Assembly: GCF_026283925.1 (NCBI RefSeq)
Contig: NZ_JAPDPF010000003.1
Location: 310,001 to 374,000, forward strand
From: Dyella halodurans
GTDB lineage: Bacteria; Pseudomonadota; Gammaproteobacteria; Xanthomonadales; Rhodanobacteraceae
Direction: 5' to 3'
Length of the DNA: 64,000 nt
Shown piece after piece: positions 52,207-62,035 of this stretch (the stretch's first letter is position 1; every line of letters begins with the position of its first letter). The notes beneath the pieces were generated by a model. That model had not been told where the DNA came from. It searched no databases and saw nothing but the letters and a program-made list of their open reading frames with translations. The position numbers and the translations under genes are program-made.

Positions 52207-53547
52207 TCAGCCGGTCGGGACCGGTACTTCGCTGGCCCGGTTGAAGTCTCCGATGGCCTCGACCAGGTCGGTCACGGCGAGGCGCTCGACGTCCGTGAGG
52301 TCCGGGTTCCAGCTATCCAGGATCAACACCACGCGCGTCTCGTTGCTGTTGTTCCAGGCTTCGTGCTCGAAGGTGTCGTCGAAGGTGACGCAGCGCCCTT
52401 CCTGCCATTCGTGAATCTCCCCGCCGACGCGGATCGCGCAGTCCGACGGCACGATCAGCGGCAGGTGCGTGACCAGACGCGTGTTGGTGACGCCGCGATG
52501 CGGCAGGATGTGGGTACCCGGACGCAGCACCGAGTACAAGGTCTCCGGCGCGTGGTCGCGAATGCGCACCAGCGGCAGCGAGTCGAGCAGACCTGACGTA
52601 CGCGGGCAGCGGGCGCACTGCTCGTCATAGCGTTCGCCATGCCGATAGAAGAAGTAGCCATCCCACACGGCCGCCTGGCTGCCGGACGAACGCAGATGTT
52701 CCTTGAGCTCCTCCGGCGAGCGCTCGCCCAGGAACGGCTGCAACGGCTGATTCTCCGCCAGCACCGCCATCAGCTCCTCGCGGACCGCTGCGGTCGCGGC
52801 TTCCAGCTCGGCTTGCCATGGAAAGCGGGAGGTCGGGTAATAGGTTTGACTGGGCACGCCAGGGAAATACAGGAACTTGGGCTTTTGCCGCGGATCAGGC
52901 AAGGGCGCCGGTTGTTCGCCAAGATAGATGGCCAGGCATTGTTCGACTCGCGCCAGCTCGGCGCGTCCGTAGCGCTGCCGCAACGGCTCCAGCACCGCAT
53001 CGAACACCGGGCGTCGACCCGCGTCGATGAACTGGATGGCGTGCTTCACCGCCCCCTGCAAGCCTGGCGCCGTCGTCGCATCGTTCAACCAGCGGCCTTG
53101 CGTTTGCGCGGCGTTGACGGCGCCGAAGTAAGCCAGCAGTGCGCCATGCGTCTCGCCCAACTGCTCCAAGGTGATGCCCAGACGCAAGCGGGCCACGAAG
53201 ATCTGGGGGGCCAGTTGCAGACAGCGCCGCAAACTACGCAGGGCGCCTTGCAGATCACCCGTCGCCATCTGGGCTGCGCCCAGCTGATGCAGCGTGTCAG
53301 GCGCATCGGGTCGTGCCCGTTCGGCGGTCAGCAACATGGCCACGGCACGCACGGCGTCCCCACGCACCAGGTGGCGGCTGGCCAGGAACTGCAGCGCCTC
53401 CACATCGCCGGGAACCAGCTCGAGCAGCCGGGCGAAAGACTGCTCCGCCAACATGGCGTCTCCCTGCCGCAATCCGTTTACCGCCATTTCGCGCAGTGCC
53501 GCGGCACCTGCCTGAATCCCGCCATTCATCGTCTGATCTACTGCCAT
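52207..53547 (-). CDS. TPR-fused aspartyl/asparaginyl beta-hydroxylase-like protein
   Basis: 446 residues. The N-terminal half (about 15-215) is made of TPR units ('GLRQGDAMLAEQSFARLLELVPGDVEALQFLA', about 25-56, and three more). The C-terminal half is an Asp/Asn hydroxylase cupin: iron His H350 in 'ILPHRGVTNTRLVTHLPL', second His H395 in 'FDDTFEHEAWN', and the 2-oxoglutarate Arg R405 in 'ETRVVLILDSW'. Family members hydroxylate Asp/Asn side chains of proteins. No signal peptide, so it acts in the cytoplasm. Divergent from the first TPR-sulfotransferase across 140 bp. Confidence 0.9.
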   Translation of the reverse strand: MAVDQTMNGGIQAGAAALREMAVNGLRQGDAMLAEQSFARLLELVPGDVEALQFLASRHLVRGDAVRAVAMLLTAERARPDAPDTLHQLGAAQMATGDLQGALRSLRRCLQLAPQIFVARLRLGITLEQLGETHGALLAYFGAVNAAQTQGRWLNDATTAPGLQGAVKHAIQFIDAGRRPVFDAVLEPLRQRYGRAELARVEQCLAIYLGEQPAPLPDPRQKPKFLYFPGVPSQTYYPTSRFPWQAELEAATAAVREELMAVLAENQPLQPFLGERSPEELKEHLRSSGSQAAVWDGYFFYRHGERYDEQCARCPRTSGLLDSLPLVRIRDHAPETLYSVLRPGTHILPHRGVTNTRLVTHLPLIVPSDCAIRVGGEIHEWQEGRCVTFDDTFEHEAWNNSNETRVVLILDSWNPDLTDVERLAVTDLVEAIGDFNRASEVPVPTG

Positions 53548-53687
53548 GCCCCGTTACTACCCCATGGAAAGACCGCCGGCCTCGTCGCGGCGGGTATGGG
53601 CATAATAGACGCGTTTTGAGAGGCCGTACGCATCGTGGCGCCCGCCAGATGGTGCGCTGCGAAAACACCGTCCTGAGAGGGGTTTTG

Positions 53688-55265
53688 ATGAATCCGCGTC
53701 TACAAGGTCTGGGACCAGCCGCCACCCAACACGTGATGATCGCCGGGCAGGCGCTTGACGCCGGACGGGTGGCCGAGGCCGACCAGCATCTGTCCGCTGC
53801 CCTGGCCGCTTATCCGGACCACCCCGAAGTGCTGCGCATGAAGGCCGGTGTGCATAGCCTGCGCGGCGAGCATCAGGACGCGATCCGGGCCATGCAGCGT
53901 GCGCTGACGCAACGCCCGCAGGACCCGCTCTACTACAACACCATGGGTTCGCTGCTGGGCAGCAGTGGGGAATACGAGGCGGCGATCCAGGCCCTGCGTC
54001 GGAGCTGCGAGCTGCAGCCCGGTCTCGCCCTGGCCTGGTACAACCTCGGCATCATGCTGACCAAATGCGTGCGCAACGAGGAAGCGGTGAAAGCCCTGCA
54101 GCGCGCCATCGCGCTGGCGCCCGACCATGTCGCCGCACGGGCGCTGCTCGCCGATCTGCTGCGCACGCGTGGGCGGGTGACGGAAGCCGCGGCGGAGTAC
54201 CGCGCGCTGATCGCCAAGCATCCCACCGCGGGCATGGCCTGGTGGGGCCTGGCCGATCTGAAGACGCAGCGCTTCAGCGAGGATGATGTCGCACAGATGC
54301 GCGCCGCATTGCAGCGCCCGGAGGCGAGCGAACACGATCGCACCGCGATCGGCTTTGCCCTGGCCAAGGCGCTGGACGACGCGGGCCGCTACGACGAATC
54401 GCTCAGCGCCCTGGCGACGGCGAATACCATCGCGCGCCGGCAGCAGACCTGGAATGCGGCGGCGTTCTCGAACAGCGTCGCGGCGATTTCCAGCGCGTTC
54501 GAGCCGGCCCCTCCCGCTGCTGCCGATGCGCTGGGCCGCGAGGTGATCTTCATCGTCAGCCTGCCGCGCTCCGGCTCGACCCTGATCGAACAGATCCTCG
54601 CCTCGCATTCGCAAGTGGAAGGTGCCGGTGAACTGCCCGACCTGCCGCAGGTGCTGGCCGAGGAATCGCGCCGCCGCGGCAAGCCATTCCCGCAGTGGGT
54701 TGGCGATATGCAGGCACCGGACTGGCAGCGCCTGGGGCAACGCTATCTGGAGCGCACCGTGCACTGGCGTCGCGAGCGTCCGGTCTTCACCGACAAGCTG
54801 CCCAACAACTGGATCTACATCGGCGCCATCCGTGCGATGTTGCCGGGCGCCCATATCGTGGTCTGCCGACGCGATCCGCTGGAGACCTGCTTCTCCTGCT
54901 ATCGCCAGCAGCTCGACTACAGCAACGGCTACAGCCGCACCTTCGACGACCTGGCCAGTTTCTGGCGCGACTTTAATCGCAGCGTGACGCGCAGCGCCGC
55001 GCTGCACCCCGGGTTTGTCCGCGAAAACAGCTACGAAGCGCTGGTTGCCGATGCGGAGCCGCAGATCCGCGAGCTGCTGGCGTTCTGCCAGCTGCCGTAC
55101 GAGGAGGCCTGCCTGAATTTCCATGAGAACGTGCGTGACGTACGCTCGCCCAGCGCCACCCAGGTGCGCCAGCCCTTGCGCCGCGATACGGCCCGCTCGC
55201 ATCGCTATGGCAGCCTGCTCGATCCATTGCGCAAGGCACTGAACCTGCCACCGTTCCAGGCATGA
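53688..55265 (+). CDS. TPR-sulfotransferase 1
   Basis: 525 residues. Five or six TPR units cover about 15-260. The sulfotransferase domain has the PAPS 5'-phosphosulfate loop 'PRSGSTLIEQIL' (293-304) and the 3'-phosphate motif 'VVCRRDPLETCFSCY' (about 391-405). Such fusions transfer sulfate from PAPS to an unknown hydroxyl, probably in a protein held by the TPRs. GAGAGGGG precedes the ATG. The stop overlaps the start of the next sulfotransferase by 4 bp. No signal peptide. Confidence 0.92.
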   Translation: MNPRLQGLGPAATQHVMIAGQALDAGRVAEADQHLSAALAAYPDHPEVLRMKAGVHSLRGEHQDAIRAMQRALTQRPQDPLYYNTMGSLLGSSGEYEAAIQALRRSCELQPGLALAWYNLGIMLTKCVRNEEAVKALQRAIALAPDHVAARALLADLLRTRGRVTEAAAEYRALIAKHPTAGMAWWGLADLKTQRFSEDDVAQMRAALQRPEASEHDRTAIGFALAKALDDAGRYDESLSALATANTIARRQQTWNAAAFSNSVAAISSAFEPAPPAAADALGREVIFIVSLPRSGSTLIEQILASHSQVEGAGELPDLPQVLAEESRRRGKPFPQWVGDMQAPDWQRLGQRYLERTVHWRRERPVFTDKLPNNWIYIGAIRAMLPGAHIVVCRRDPLETCFSCYRQQLDYSNGYSRTFDDLASFWRDFNRSVTRSAALHPGFVRENSYEALVADAEPQIRELLAFCQLPYEEACLNFHENVRDVRSPSATQVRQPLRRDTARSHRYGSLLDPLRKALNLPPFQA

Positions 55266-56911
55266 GCGTGTCCGCAGGCATCCCGGCGCAGGCCTCGAAC
55301 GTGAGCGAACATGCCCTGGCCCTCTACGATCAGCAGCTCGCCCAGGGTTCGCCGCAACAAGCTCGTCAATCACTGATCGATGCGCTGGCGGAGGCCTCCG
55401 AACAGGCCTGGCTGGAATGCGGCCGAACCCTGGTGCTGCGCACCGAGCTGGAAGCGGCCATGGAAGTATTCGCAGCCGCGACCGCCCGCTATCCCGCTTC
55501 TGCCGACCTTACCCTCGGGCTCGCGGGTCTTTGCTGGCAGATGCAACGACAGGCGCAGGCCGAAGCACGATTGCGCGACTGGCTCTCGGGGCATCCAGGC
55601 GATATCGCGGCCAGCTTTCTGCTGGTGCGCCTGTTGCGCGAACAAGGCCGCATGCAGGCTGCTGCAGAGACCATGCTTAAGCTGTTCGAGCACGGCCCGC
55701 ATGACGAAGACACGGTGATTCAGGCCGTGGAAATGCTCGACGACTACGGACGTCCACAAGACGCCTCGCGCATCTGCGAAATGGCGATCGCCGCGGGCTC
55801 CGCGGACCCACGCCTGCATGCCTATGCGGGCATGCTCGGCATCCAGCTAGGCCAGTTCGAGCGTGTACGCGAACACTACGACTTCGCCCTCAGCCACGAC
55901 GTACGGGCCGTGGAATGGAACATCCCGATCGGCTTGTCCGGCTTGCAGCGTTACCGCGACGCCGATCACCCCGACTTTGCCTTGTTTCGCGAGGTGCTCG
56001 GGCGCCCCGGGTTGAGTGAGCAGGCACGCACGACGACGCTGTTCGCTCTCGGCAAGGCGCATGATGACCTTGCCGACCATGCGCAGGCCGCGCGCTATTT
56101 CAGCGAAGCCAATGCGCGCGCGCACGCCGCCCGCGCCTGGCCACGCAAGCAGTGGAAGCGCGCCGTCGAGGCGCGCCTGACCGCCCCCGCCTATTCATGG
56201 ACGCTGCCCTCGCCCGCCGACTGGACGCCAGTGTTCATCGTGGGCGTGCCGCGCTCCGGCACCACCCTGCTGGCGGAGCTGATCGCGCGGCACCCGCAGG
56301 TATGCAATCGCGGTGAACTGGGCTGGCTGCAGGTGATCGCCCAACGACTCTCGCTGACTCCGGCGAGCGAACGCAAACCGTTCGAGGAGGCGGCTGCGCT
56401 CTACGCCACGCAACTGCGCCAGGACGACTCGAACGCCCACTGGTACATCGACAAGCAGCCGCTGAATCTGCTGCACATCGATCTGATCATGGCGCTTTGG
56501 CCGAACGCTCGCATCATCCATTGCGAGCGCGATGCACGCGATACCGCGCTGTCGCTATGGTCGCAATCGTTCCACGACCAGGCGCACGACTACGCCTATG
56601 ACTTCAACGACATCGCCACGGTGATCCAGGGTTGCCGTCGGCTGATGGCGCATTGGTGCAAACGCTATCCTGCGTCGATCCGCACCGTGCATTACGAGGC
56701 GCTGGTGGCGGCGCCTGACGATGGCGTGGCTGCGCTGGCCGAATGGCTGGGCTTGCCCGCCGCCGCGTCCCTCGAGTCTACGCAGCAAGGCCGTGGCATC
56801 AGCACGGCCAGTGCGTGGCAGGCGCGCCAACCGGTGCATACGCGTTCCGCCGGACGCTGGCGCGATTACGCGCCATACTTACCGGAACTGTTGCGGATTC
56901 CCGAGCACTGA
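55262..56911 (+). CDS. TPR-sulfotransferase 2
   Basis: 549 residues. The helical TPR-like N-terminal part (about 15-300) is more degenerate than in its neighbour. The sulfotransferase domain has 'GVPRSGTTLLAELIARHPQ' (about 328-346) and 'RIIHCERDARDTALSLWSQSF' (3'-phosphate motif near 421-428). It overlaps the preceding gene (ATGA) and is translationally coupled. The short distance of the two domains and low similarity of the TPR parts suggest different protein substrates. Cytoplasmic. Confidence 0.92.
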   Translation: MSVSAGIPAQASNVSEHALALYDQQLAQGSPQQARQSLIDALAEASEQAWLECGRTLVLRTELEAAMEVFAAATARYPASADLTLGLAGLCWQMQRQAQAEARLRDWLSGHPGDIAASFLLVRLLREQGRMQAAAETMLKLFEHGPHDEDTVIQAVEMLDDYGRPQDASRICEMAIAAGSADPRLHAYAGMLGIQLGQFERVREHYDFALSHDVRAVEWNIPIGLSGLQRYRDADHPDFALFREVLGRPGLSEQARTTTLFALGKAHDDLADHAQAARYFSEANARAHAARAWPRKQWKRAVEARLTAPAYSWTLPSPADWTPVFIVGVPRSGTTLLAELIARHPQVCNRGELGWLQVIAQRLSLTPASERKPFEEAAALYATQLRQDDSNAHWYIDKQPLNLLHIDLIMALWPNARIIHCERDARDTALSLWSQSFHDQAHDYAYDFNDIATVIQGCRRLMAHWCKRYPASIRTVHYEALVAAPDDGVAALAEWLGLPAAASLESTQQGRGISTASAWQARQPVHTRSAGRWRDYAPYLPELLRIPEH

Positions 56912-56973
56912 AGGGACAGTGCTGACTGACGTTGCCGGCCGATGCGAGGATCACCGGTACGGCAGCGCGAGAC

Positions 56974-58806
56974 TCAGCCACTCACTTCGGCGGAATAGCC
57001 CCAGTGGCGCAACATCGGCTCGAGGATGGGCAGTATCGGTTCGATATCCGCCTGGTACTTGTGCCAGCGCCCCATCCCCTTGCGATTCACGGGTTCGATC
57101 ACCTGCGAGTAGCTAGGCGTACCGATGTAGGTCTTGTTGCGTGCATGCTGGTCGAAGCGCAACATCGGTGAGACATCCTCCAATTCGAGGAACTGGGCGA
57201 TACGCGCGGTCTGTTGCGGGAAGTCCTCCACCAGCGCTTCGTAACGCGACACCAGTACGGTCGGCTGGAAAATGTTTACCTGCTCGAGCCAGCGCGTCAT
57301 CGTCTCCACATAAGCGTGCGCCAGACGATCGAGCGTGCTGCAGGCGGCGGCCAGACCACTGGAGCGGAAGCTCTGCATGTAGCAACTGAGAATGACATCG
57401 CAGGGATGACGTAAGGCCAGGATGATCTTTGCTTCGGGGAACAGCCGATGGATCATCGGCAACCACTGCATGTTCAATGGATTCTTGTCGACCAGGCGCG
57501 TCTCCGCTCGACGCTGGATGCGTTCGGCCACCATGGCGTGGTAGCTCTTGCGCAGCTCATCGCAGTCGTATTGCCGCAGGACACCAAGGTCTTCCAGGAT
57601 ACGAGGATCGTGATTGCGCAATGTGAGTGCGAGGCGATTGAAGAACGGGTTCTCGTCCATCGATTGCAGGCCGGGATGCGCATCCAGCATCTGCTCGAGC
57701 AAGGTCGTGCCGGAGCGCGGGAAGCCCACCACGAAGATGGGCGAGTCGTGTGCCTCCGGGGCGATCAGCTGCGGCCAGCGAGCGTACTGTTCGGCAGACA
57801 CCAGCGGCGCGTCTACCGGCATGGCAGGTGCGTCGGGTGTGAAATACTCCGGCGAGTCGAAGCGCCTCTCGCGAGCCTCGAAGCGATGGGCCTCGCGCAG
57901 GGCCGACATGGCTTCCTCCACTTGCCCCAGCTTGTCGCACGCCGCCGCCAACTGGAAATAGTGAGCGAAGTCGTCATCGCCTTGCGGCCCGCTCTGCTCC
58001 AGCAGCTGCTTTGCGCCGGCCGGGTCCTTCCTGCGCAGCGCCAGCGTGGCGAGCAGATGGTCCGCTTCGTTGCGCTGGACTTTGCTCGCACCGGCCCCGC
58101 TGTCGACCACCGGCAATAGAATCGCTTCGGCTTCTCCCAGCCGATTGAGCCGCTCGTACAGGGTGGCCAGCAACAGCCTCACATCCAGATGACCGGGTTG
58201 CCTGGCGAGCAGGTCCTCCAGCAGCCCAGCCGCCTCGGGCACGGCGTTCTTGAGTGTCATCACCTGGGCCAGGCTCACTTGAAGCTCGTCGTTGTTCAAG
58301 GGCAGCCAGCTGCGCCACGGCCTGAGCAGGTCGTGGGCACCCTCGGCATCCTGGCAAAGCAGGCAGGCCCGGGCGGCGTTGATGCGTATCTCTGGCGACT
58401 GCGGAGCCAAGGCCACGGCGTCCAGTAATACGTCGCGAGCAGCCAGATAGTCGCGTCGATCAATCAGCAAGAGTCCCAGCTGGTTTTTCGGCGTCACATT
58501 GGCCGGATCAAGCCGGACCGCTTCCACATAGGCCGCCTGCGCCTGCTCCTGCGCGCCGGCCTCAAGCAGAACGGTCGCGTAATTGTTCCAGTGCACGCTG
58601 CTGCTCGGGTAAAGCCGTGTCAGTTCGGCATAAATCGGCAGCGCTTCCTCCAGGCGTTGCTGTAGCTGCAAGCTCATGGCTAGCAGGAGCAGCAAATTTT
58701 CGTCACGCGGATGCGCGGACAAGGCGGCCCGGCAGAGCCGCTCGGCTTCAACAGGCTGGCCCGCGTGAATCGCTGCGGTTATCTGGGAAAGTTCGTTGGT
58801 AGCCAT
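56974..58806 (-). CDS. TPR-sulfotransferase 3
   Basis: 610 residues. Eight or so TPR-like units (about 5-310) with classical 'W-N-N-Y...L' and 'A..Y..A..LDP' patterns precede a sulfotransferase domain: 'GFPRSGTTLLEQMLDAHPG' (361-379) and 'IILALRHPCDVILSCYMQSF'. ATG 58806 is used; an upstream in-frame TTG is not required. It runs convergently to sulfotransferase 2 and lies just downstream of the terminator of the TonB receptor on the same strand, so it needs read-through or its own promoter. Confidence 0.92.
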   Translation of the reverse strand: MATNELSQITAAIHAGQPVEAERLCRAALSAHPRDENLLLLLAMSLQLQQRLEEALPIYAELTRLYPSSSVHWNNYATVLLEAGAQEQAQAAYVEAVRLDPANVTPKNQLGLLLIDRRDYLAARDVLLDAVALAPQSPEIRINAARACLLCQDAEGAHDLLRPWRSWLPLNNDELQVSLAQVMTLKNAVPEAAGLLEDLLARQPGHLDVRLLLATLYERLNRLGEAEAILLPVVDSGAGASKVQRNEADHLLATLALRRKDPAGAKQLLEQSGPQGDDDFAHYFQLAAACDKLGQVEEAMSALREAHRFEARERRFDSPEYFTPDAPAMPVDAPLVSAEQYARWPQLIAPEAHDSPIFVVGFPRSGTTLLEQMLDAHPGLQSMDENPFFNRLALTLRNHDPRILEDLGVLRQYDCDELRKSYHAMVAERIQRRAETRLVDKNPLNMQWLPMIHRLFPEAKIILALRHPCDVILSCYMQSFRSSGLAAACSTLDRLAHAYVETMTRWLEQVNIFQPTVLVSRYEALVEDFPQQTARIAQFLELEDVSPMLRFDQHARNKTYIGTPSYSQVIEPVNRKGMGRWHKYQADIEPILPILEPMLRHWGYSAEVSG

Positions 58807-58816
58807 GGCACCACAC

Positions 58817-58852
58817 AAAAAAAGAGGGCCGCGTGAACATCACGCGGCCCTC
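58817..58852 (-). terminator. Intrinsic terminator of TonB receptor 1
   Basis: On the minus strand: GAGGGCCGCGTGA-TGT-TCACGCGGCCCTC followed by seven T. Perfect 13-bp stem, 24 bp after the receptor stop codon. Confidence 0.95.
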
Positions 58853-58876
58853 AAGGTTAACGCTTAAAGCTACGAC

Positions 58877-61837
58877 TTAGAACTTGACCGTCACGCGAGC
58901 CCAGAAATAGCGGCCCATCAGGTCGAAGTCGCTCGGGTCGGTGTTGGCGTTGAGCGTGTTGTTGCCGTACAGCAGCGGCGGCTGCTTGTCGAACAGGTTG
59001 TTCACGCCGAAGTCCACGCGCGTATTGATCGGTGCGATGTTGTAGCCGAGCGATACGTCGTTATACATCGTCGAGCCGTAGTGCAGGATCGTACCCGACT
59101 GACCATCCGGGAACGTGTCGTAGATCGAACCTGCGGCACCGCCGTTGCTGAAGCCGCTGATCCAACGCATACGCCACTGGGCGCTCCAGCCACCCTGCTG
59201 CCAATCCACGTAACCCTGTGCACGCCAGCGCGGGAACAAGCAGACGCCGGCATTGTCCGGGCACGCAGCGGACTGCGCGGAACCGTACGGCAGGAAGCGA
59301 CCGGCGTTCTGGTACGTGACATTGCCTGCCACGCCCGGTGCGGTTTCCTGGGTGTAGTACTTCAGGTAGGTCGCGTTGACGCCCACGTTGAACTGGCCGA
59401 ACGAGAACTGCGGCAGCTTGTAGTTGGCCGACCAGTCGATACCGCTCGAGCTCAGGCTGCCCAGGTTACCCGTCGGCTCCACCGTGGAAGCCAGCAGCTG
59501 ACCGGCGTTCGTACCGCCAGCCTGACGCTGGATGTACTGGCAGTACTGGGTCGAACCGGCAGCGCAGAGGTTCAACAGGCTCTGCAGGCCCACCGTGGTG
59601 ATGGTGTCATTGAGGTTAACGCGCCAGACGTCGAACGTGGTGGACAGACCCGGCACATACGAGGGGCTGTACACGAAGCCGAAGTCATACGACTTGCCGT
59701 GCTCCGGCTTGACCGGGAAGCCGGCCACGCGGGAACCCTGCACGACGGTCGTGGCCTGGTTGTTGTTGACGATCAGTTCGTTCTGGAACGAGCCGTCGGT
59801 CGGGACGTTCTTACAAGCCAGGGCCAGCGGCGAACCAGCCGGCGCACCGGTGTAACCGGTACACGGATCGGAATGGATCAGCGGAGCATCCGAACCCGAG
59901 AAGTACAGCTCACTGATGGACGGCGCACGGAACACGTCTTCCATCGTACCGCGCAGCAGCAAGTCGTCGAACGGCTTCCATTCCAGGGCGAACTTGAAGT
60001 TGTTCGTGCTACCGAAGGTCTGGATCTTCGAATAGCGGCTGCCAATGGTCAGGTTAAGCGACTGCACGCCCGGCAGGCCGGCGAGGACCGGAATGAACGT
60101 TTCGGCGTAGATGTCCTTGGTGTTGTAACCACCCTGCACGGCGCTGAGGCACTGGCTACCCAGCGTACAGCTACCGGTGGTCGGATCGATCACCAGCTGC
60201 GGTGCGGGAACAGTGTGCTCGTACTCGGTGCGGTACTCGGCACCGACGGCCAGCTGCACGCCACCGGCCGGCAGCGTGAACACTTCACCGTTGATGCCCG
60301 CGTGCCAGGTCTTCTCAATCGAGTAGGAATTGGAAGGGGCAACCACGTCAGCCGCCTTGATCGCGGCGACCGAGCCTGGCGTGTTGATGTCGAATGGGTT
60401 GAACTGGCACTGCACCACGCTGACGCAATTGGGGCTGGTTGCAAGACCGTCCGCACCAATCGTGGAGGAGCCCGTGTACAGCTTGGACTGATCAACCAGG
60501 CCAGCCGTCGTGGTGACGATGCTTTCGTGGCCGTAGTTGATGCCAGCATCCCAGTTCCAGTTCTTGTCCCAAACCGTGAAATCACCGCGGAAGCCGGTGT
60601 TGATCTGGGCGTCGTTCCTGCCGGTGAAGGCCTGGCGGAAGCCGTTCGAGGTCAGGCGCGATGCGAACAGGTTGCCGCCCGAACCGAACTGCACGCCGAA
60701 CGGGTTGAACGCGTTGTCCTTCGCAATCACTGCACCCGTCGAAGCCGTACCGTACACCGCCGGTGCCAACTGGAAGTTGGACGAGGTCTTCTGGTAGATG
60801 GCGTCAACGTAAGCCGTGACATGATCACCAAGGTGGTAGTCACCATTGATGAAGCCGCCGGTACGCTCCTGCGGGGTCATGATCAGGTTGACGGCCGCAT
60901 AGTTGTAGCGATCGGCATGGGTGAAGCAATGGTAGTTGGTGGTGTTGACCACCTGGCTGTTACCACCAGGGCTCAGCGCGACCTGGGTGCAGCCGAATTC
61001 GCCAGCGAGGCCGGAGGCAGCAATGCCCTTGGCCGGATTCGCAAGCGTGCCCGGGAGCTGGATACGGCCCACCGGCGAGGACGACGAGCCGCCGAAGAAC
61101 GGACCGCTGGTCGAAAGGCTGATCACGTTCTTCGAGAACGCGCGATTGGCCGCCAGGACGCCGTCCTGCTTGTTGTAGTTCAGGCCGGCCATGATGCTTC
61201 CCTTGTCGGACGTCTGTCCGAAAGTGAAGGTATAACCGCTCTGGTCGCCGTCGTTACGGTCAGACTGACCGACGTTGGCGGAGAACGTGGCACCCTGGTA
61301 GTTCTTGCGCAGGATGAAGTTCACCACGCCGCCGATGGCGTCCGAACCGTAGGTCGCCGAGGCGCCGGTCGGCAGCACTTCGATGCGCTCGATCGCGTCC
61401 GCCGGAATGGCGTTCGGATCCTTGCTGAGCAGGCGCTGGCCGTCGACCAGGATCAACGTGCGCTTCGAACCGAGGCCGCGCAGGTTGATGGACGAACCGC
61501 CGGTACCACCGCCGTTATTAACCTGCGGGTTGACGTTGCCGCCGGTCATGGCCGGCAGCTGCTGCACCAGGTCGCCAAGCGTCTGCTTGCCGGTAGCCTG
61601 GATCTGGGCGCGGTCAATGGTCACAACCGGGCTGGACGTCTCGACGTCGACGCGGCGGATCAGCGAACCGGTCACGGTGACCGTTTCGAGCGTCTTGCTC
61701 TTGGTCGGCGCCGGAGCTTCGCTGGTGGTCTGCGCGTCCTGCGCGAAAGCGGCAGTGCCGTAGGTGCTAGCAGCAAGCACACCCAGCGACAGAGCCAGGC
61801 GCACCGACGTGCACAGTTTATTTTCCCCGAACTTCAT
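58877..61837 (-). CDS. TonB-dependent outer-membrane receptor 1
   Basis: 986 residues. Signal peptide (1-32, ending AAFA-QD); TonB-box-like 'LETVTVTGSLIRR' (about 49-61); plug domain with 'QTLGDLVQQLPAMTGGNVNP', 'INLRGLGSKRTLILVDGQRLL', 'ATYGSDAIGGVVNFILRKNYQG'; a long beta-barrel ending 'GRYFWARVTVKF' with terminal Phe. Several Cys pairs occur in the predicted extracellular loops. This is the large Xanthomonad-type receptor with no STN domain. GGGAGGGTGTCTC precedes the ATG. Substrate unknown. Downstream are the TPR-sulfotransferases. Confidence 0.95.
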   Translation of the reverse strand: MKFGENKLCTSVRLALSLGVLAASTYGTAAFAQDAQTTSEAPAPTKSKTLETVTVTGSLIRRVDVETSSPVVTIDRAQIQATGKQTLGDLVQQLPAMTGGNVNPQVNNGGGTGGSSINLRGLGSKRTLILVDGQRLLSKDPNAIPADAIERIEVLPTGASATYGSDAIGGVVNFILRKNYQGATFSANVGQSDRNDGDQSGYTFTFGQTSDKGSIMAGLNYNKQDGVLAANRAFSKNVISLSTSGPFFGGSSSSPVGRIQLPGTLANPAKGIAASGLAGEFGCTQVALSPGGNSQVVNTTNYHCFTHADRYNYAAVNLIMTPQERTGGFINGDYHLGDHVTAYVDAIYQKTSSNFQLAPAVYGTASTGAVIAKDNAFNPFGVQFGSGGNLFASRLTSNGFRQAFTGRNDAQINTGFRGDFTVWDKNWNWDAGINYGHESIVTTTAGLVDQSKLYTGSSTIGADGLATSPNCVSVVQCQFNPFDINTPGSVAAIKAADVVAPSNSYSIEKTWHAGINGEVFTLPAGGVQLAVGAEYRTEYEHTVPAPQLVIDPTTGSCTLGSQCLSAVQGGYNTKDIYAETFIPVLAGLPGVQSLNLTIGSRYSKIQTFGSTNNFKFALEWKPFDDLLLRGTMEDVFRAPSISELYFSGSDAPLIHSDPCTGYTGAPAGSPLALACKNVPTDGSFQNELIVNNNQATTVVQGSRVAGFPVKPEHGKSYDFGFVYSPSYVPGLSTTFDVWRVNLNDTITTVGLQSLLNLCAAGSTQYCQYIQRQAGGTNAGQLLASTVEPTGNLGSLSSSGIDWSANYKLPQFSFGQFNVGVNATYLKYYTQETAPGVAGNVTYQNAGRFLPYGSAQSAACPDNAGVCLFPRWRAQGYVDWQQGGWSAQWRMRWISGFSNGGAAGSIYDTFPDGQSGTILHYGSTMYNDVSLGYNIAPINTRVDFGVNNLFDKQPPLLYGNNTLNANTDPSDFDLMGRYFWARVTVKF

Positions 61838-61949
61838 TGAGACACCCTCCCGTTATTTATTTATGACTGGATTTGGAAAAAATCCCCGCTCCAAACCTGC
61901 GCCCTACTCACCCATCGCAGGGAGATCTTGTAGTCAAAGCGCTACGCAT

Positions 61950-62035
61950 TTTATTGCGCTCTGCTTACGAATAGTCAACAAAATTTATACATTGTGCAAC
62001 GGTATTTTCCCACGCATAATCGCAAAGCTTTGCGA
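61950..62035 (-). promoter_or_regulatory. Promoter and palindromic operator candidate of TonB receptor 1
   Basis: On the minus strand -35 TTGACT (61978-61973), a 17-bp spacer and -10 AATAAA (61955-61950) form a good sigma-70 promoter about 115 bp before the receptor ATG. Some 40 bp upstream lies a perfect 16-bp palindrome, TCGCAAAGCTTTGCGA (62020-62035), a likely dimeric-regulator site. Confidence 0.6.

Noticed and set aside
59081-61840. Open frame of about 900 codons on the plus strand opposite TonB receptor 1
   Set aside because: Complement of a high-GC gene with strong codon bias; no domain, signal or ribosome site.
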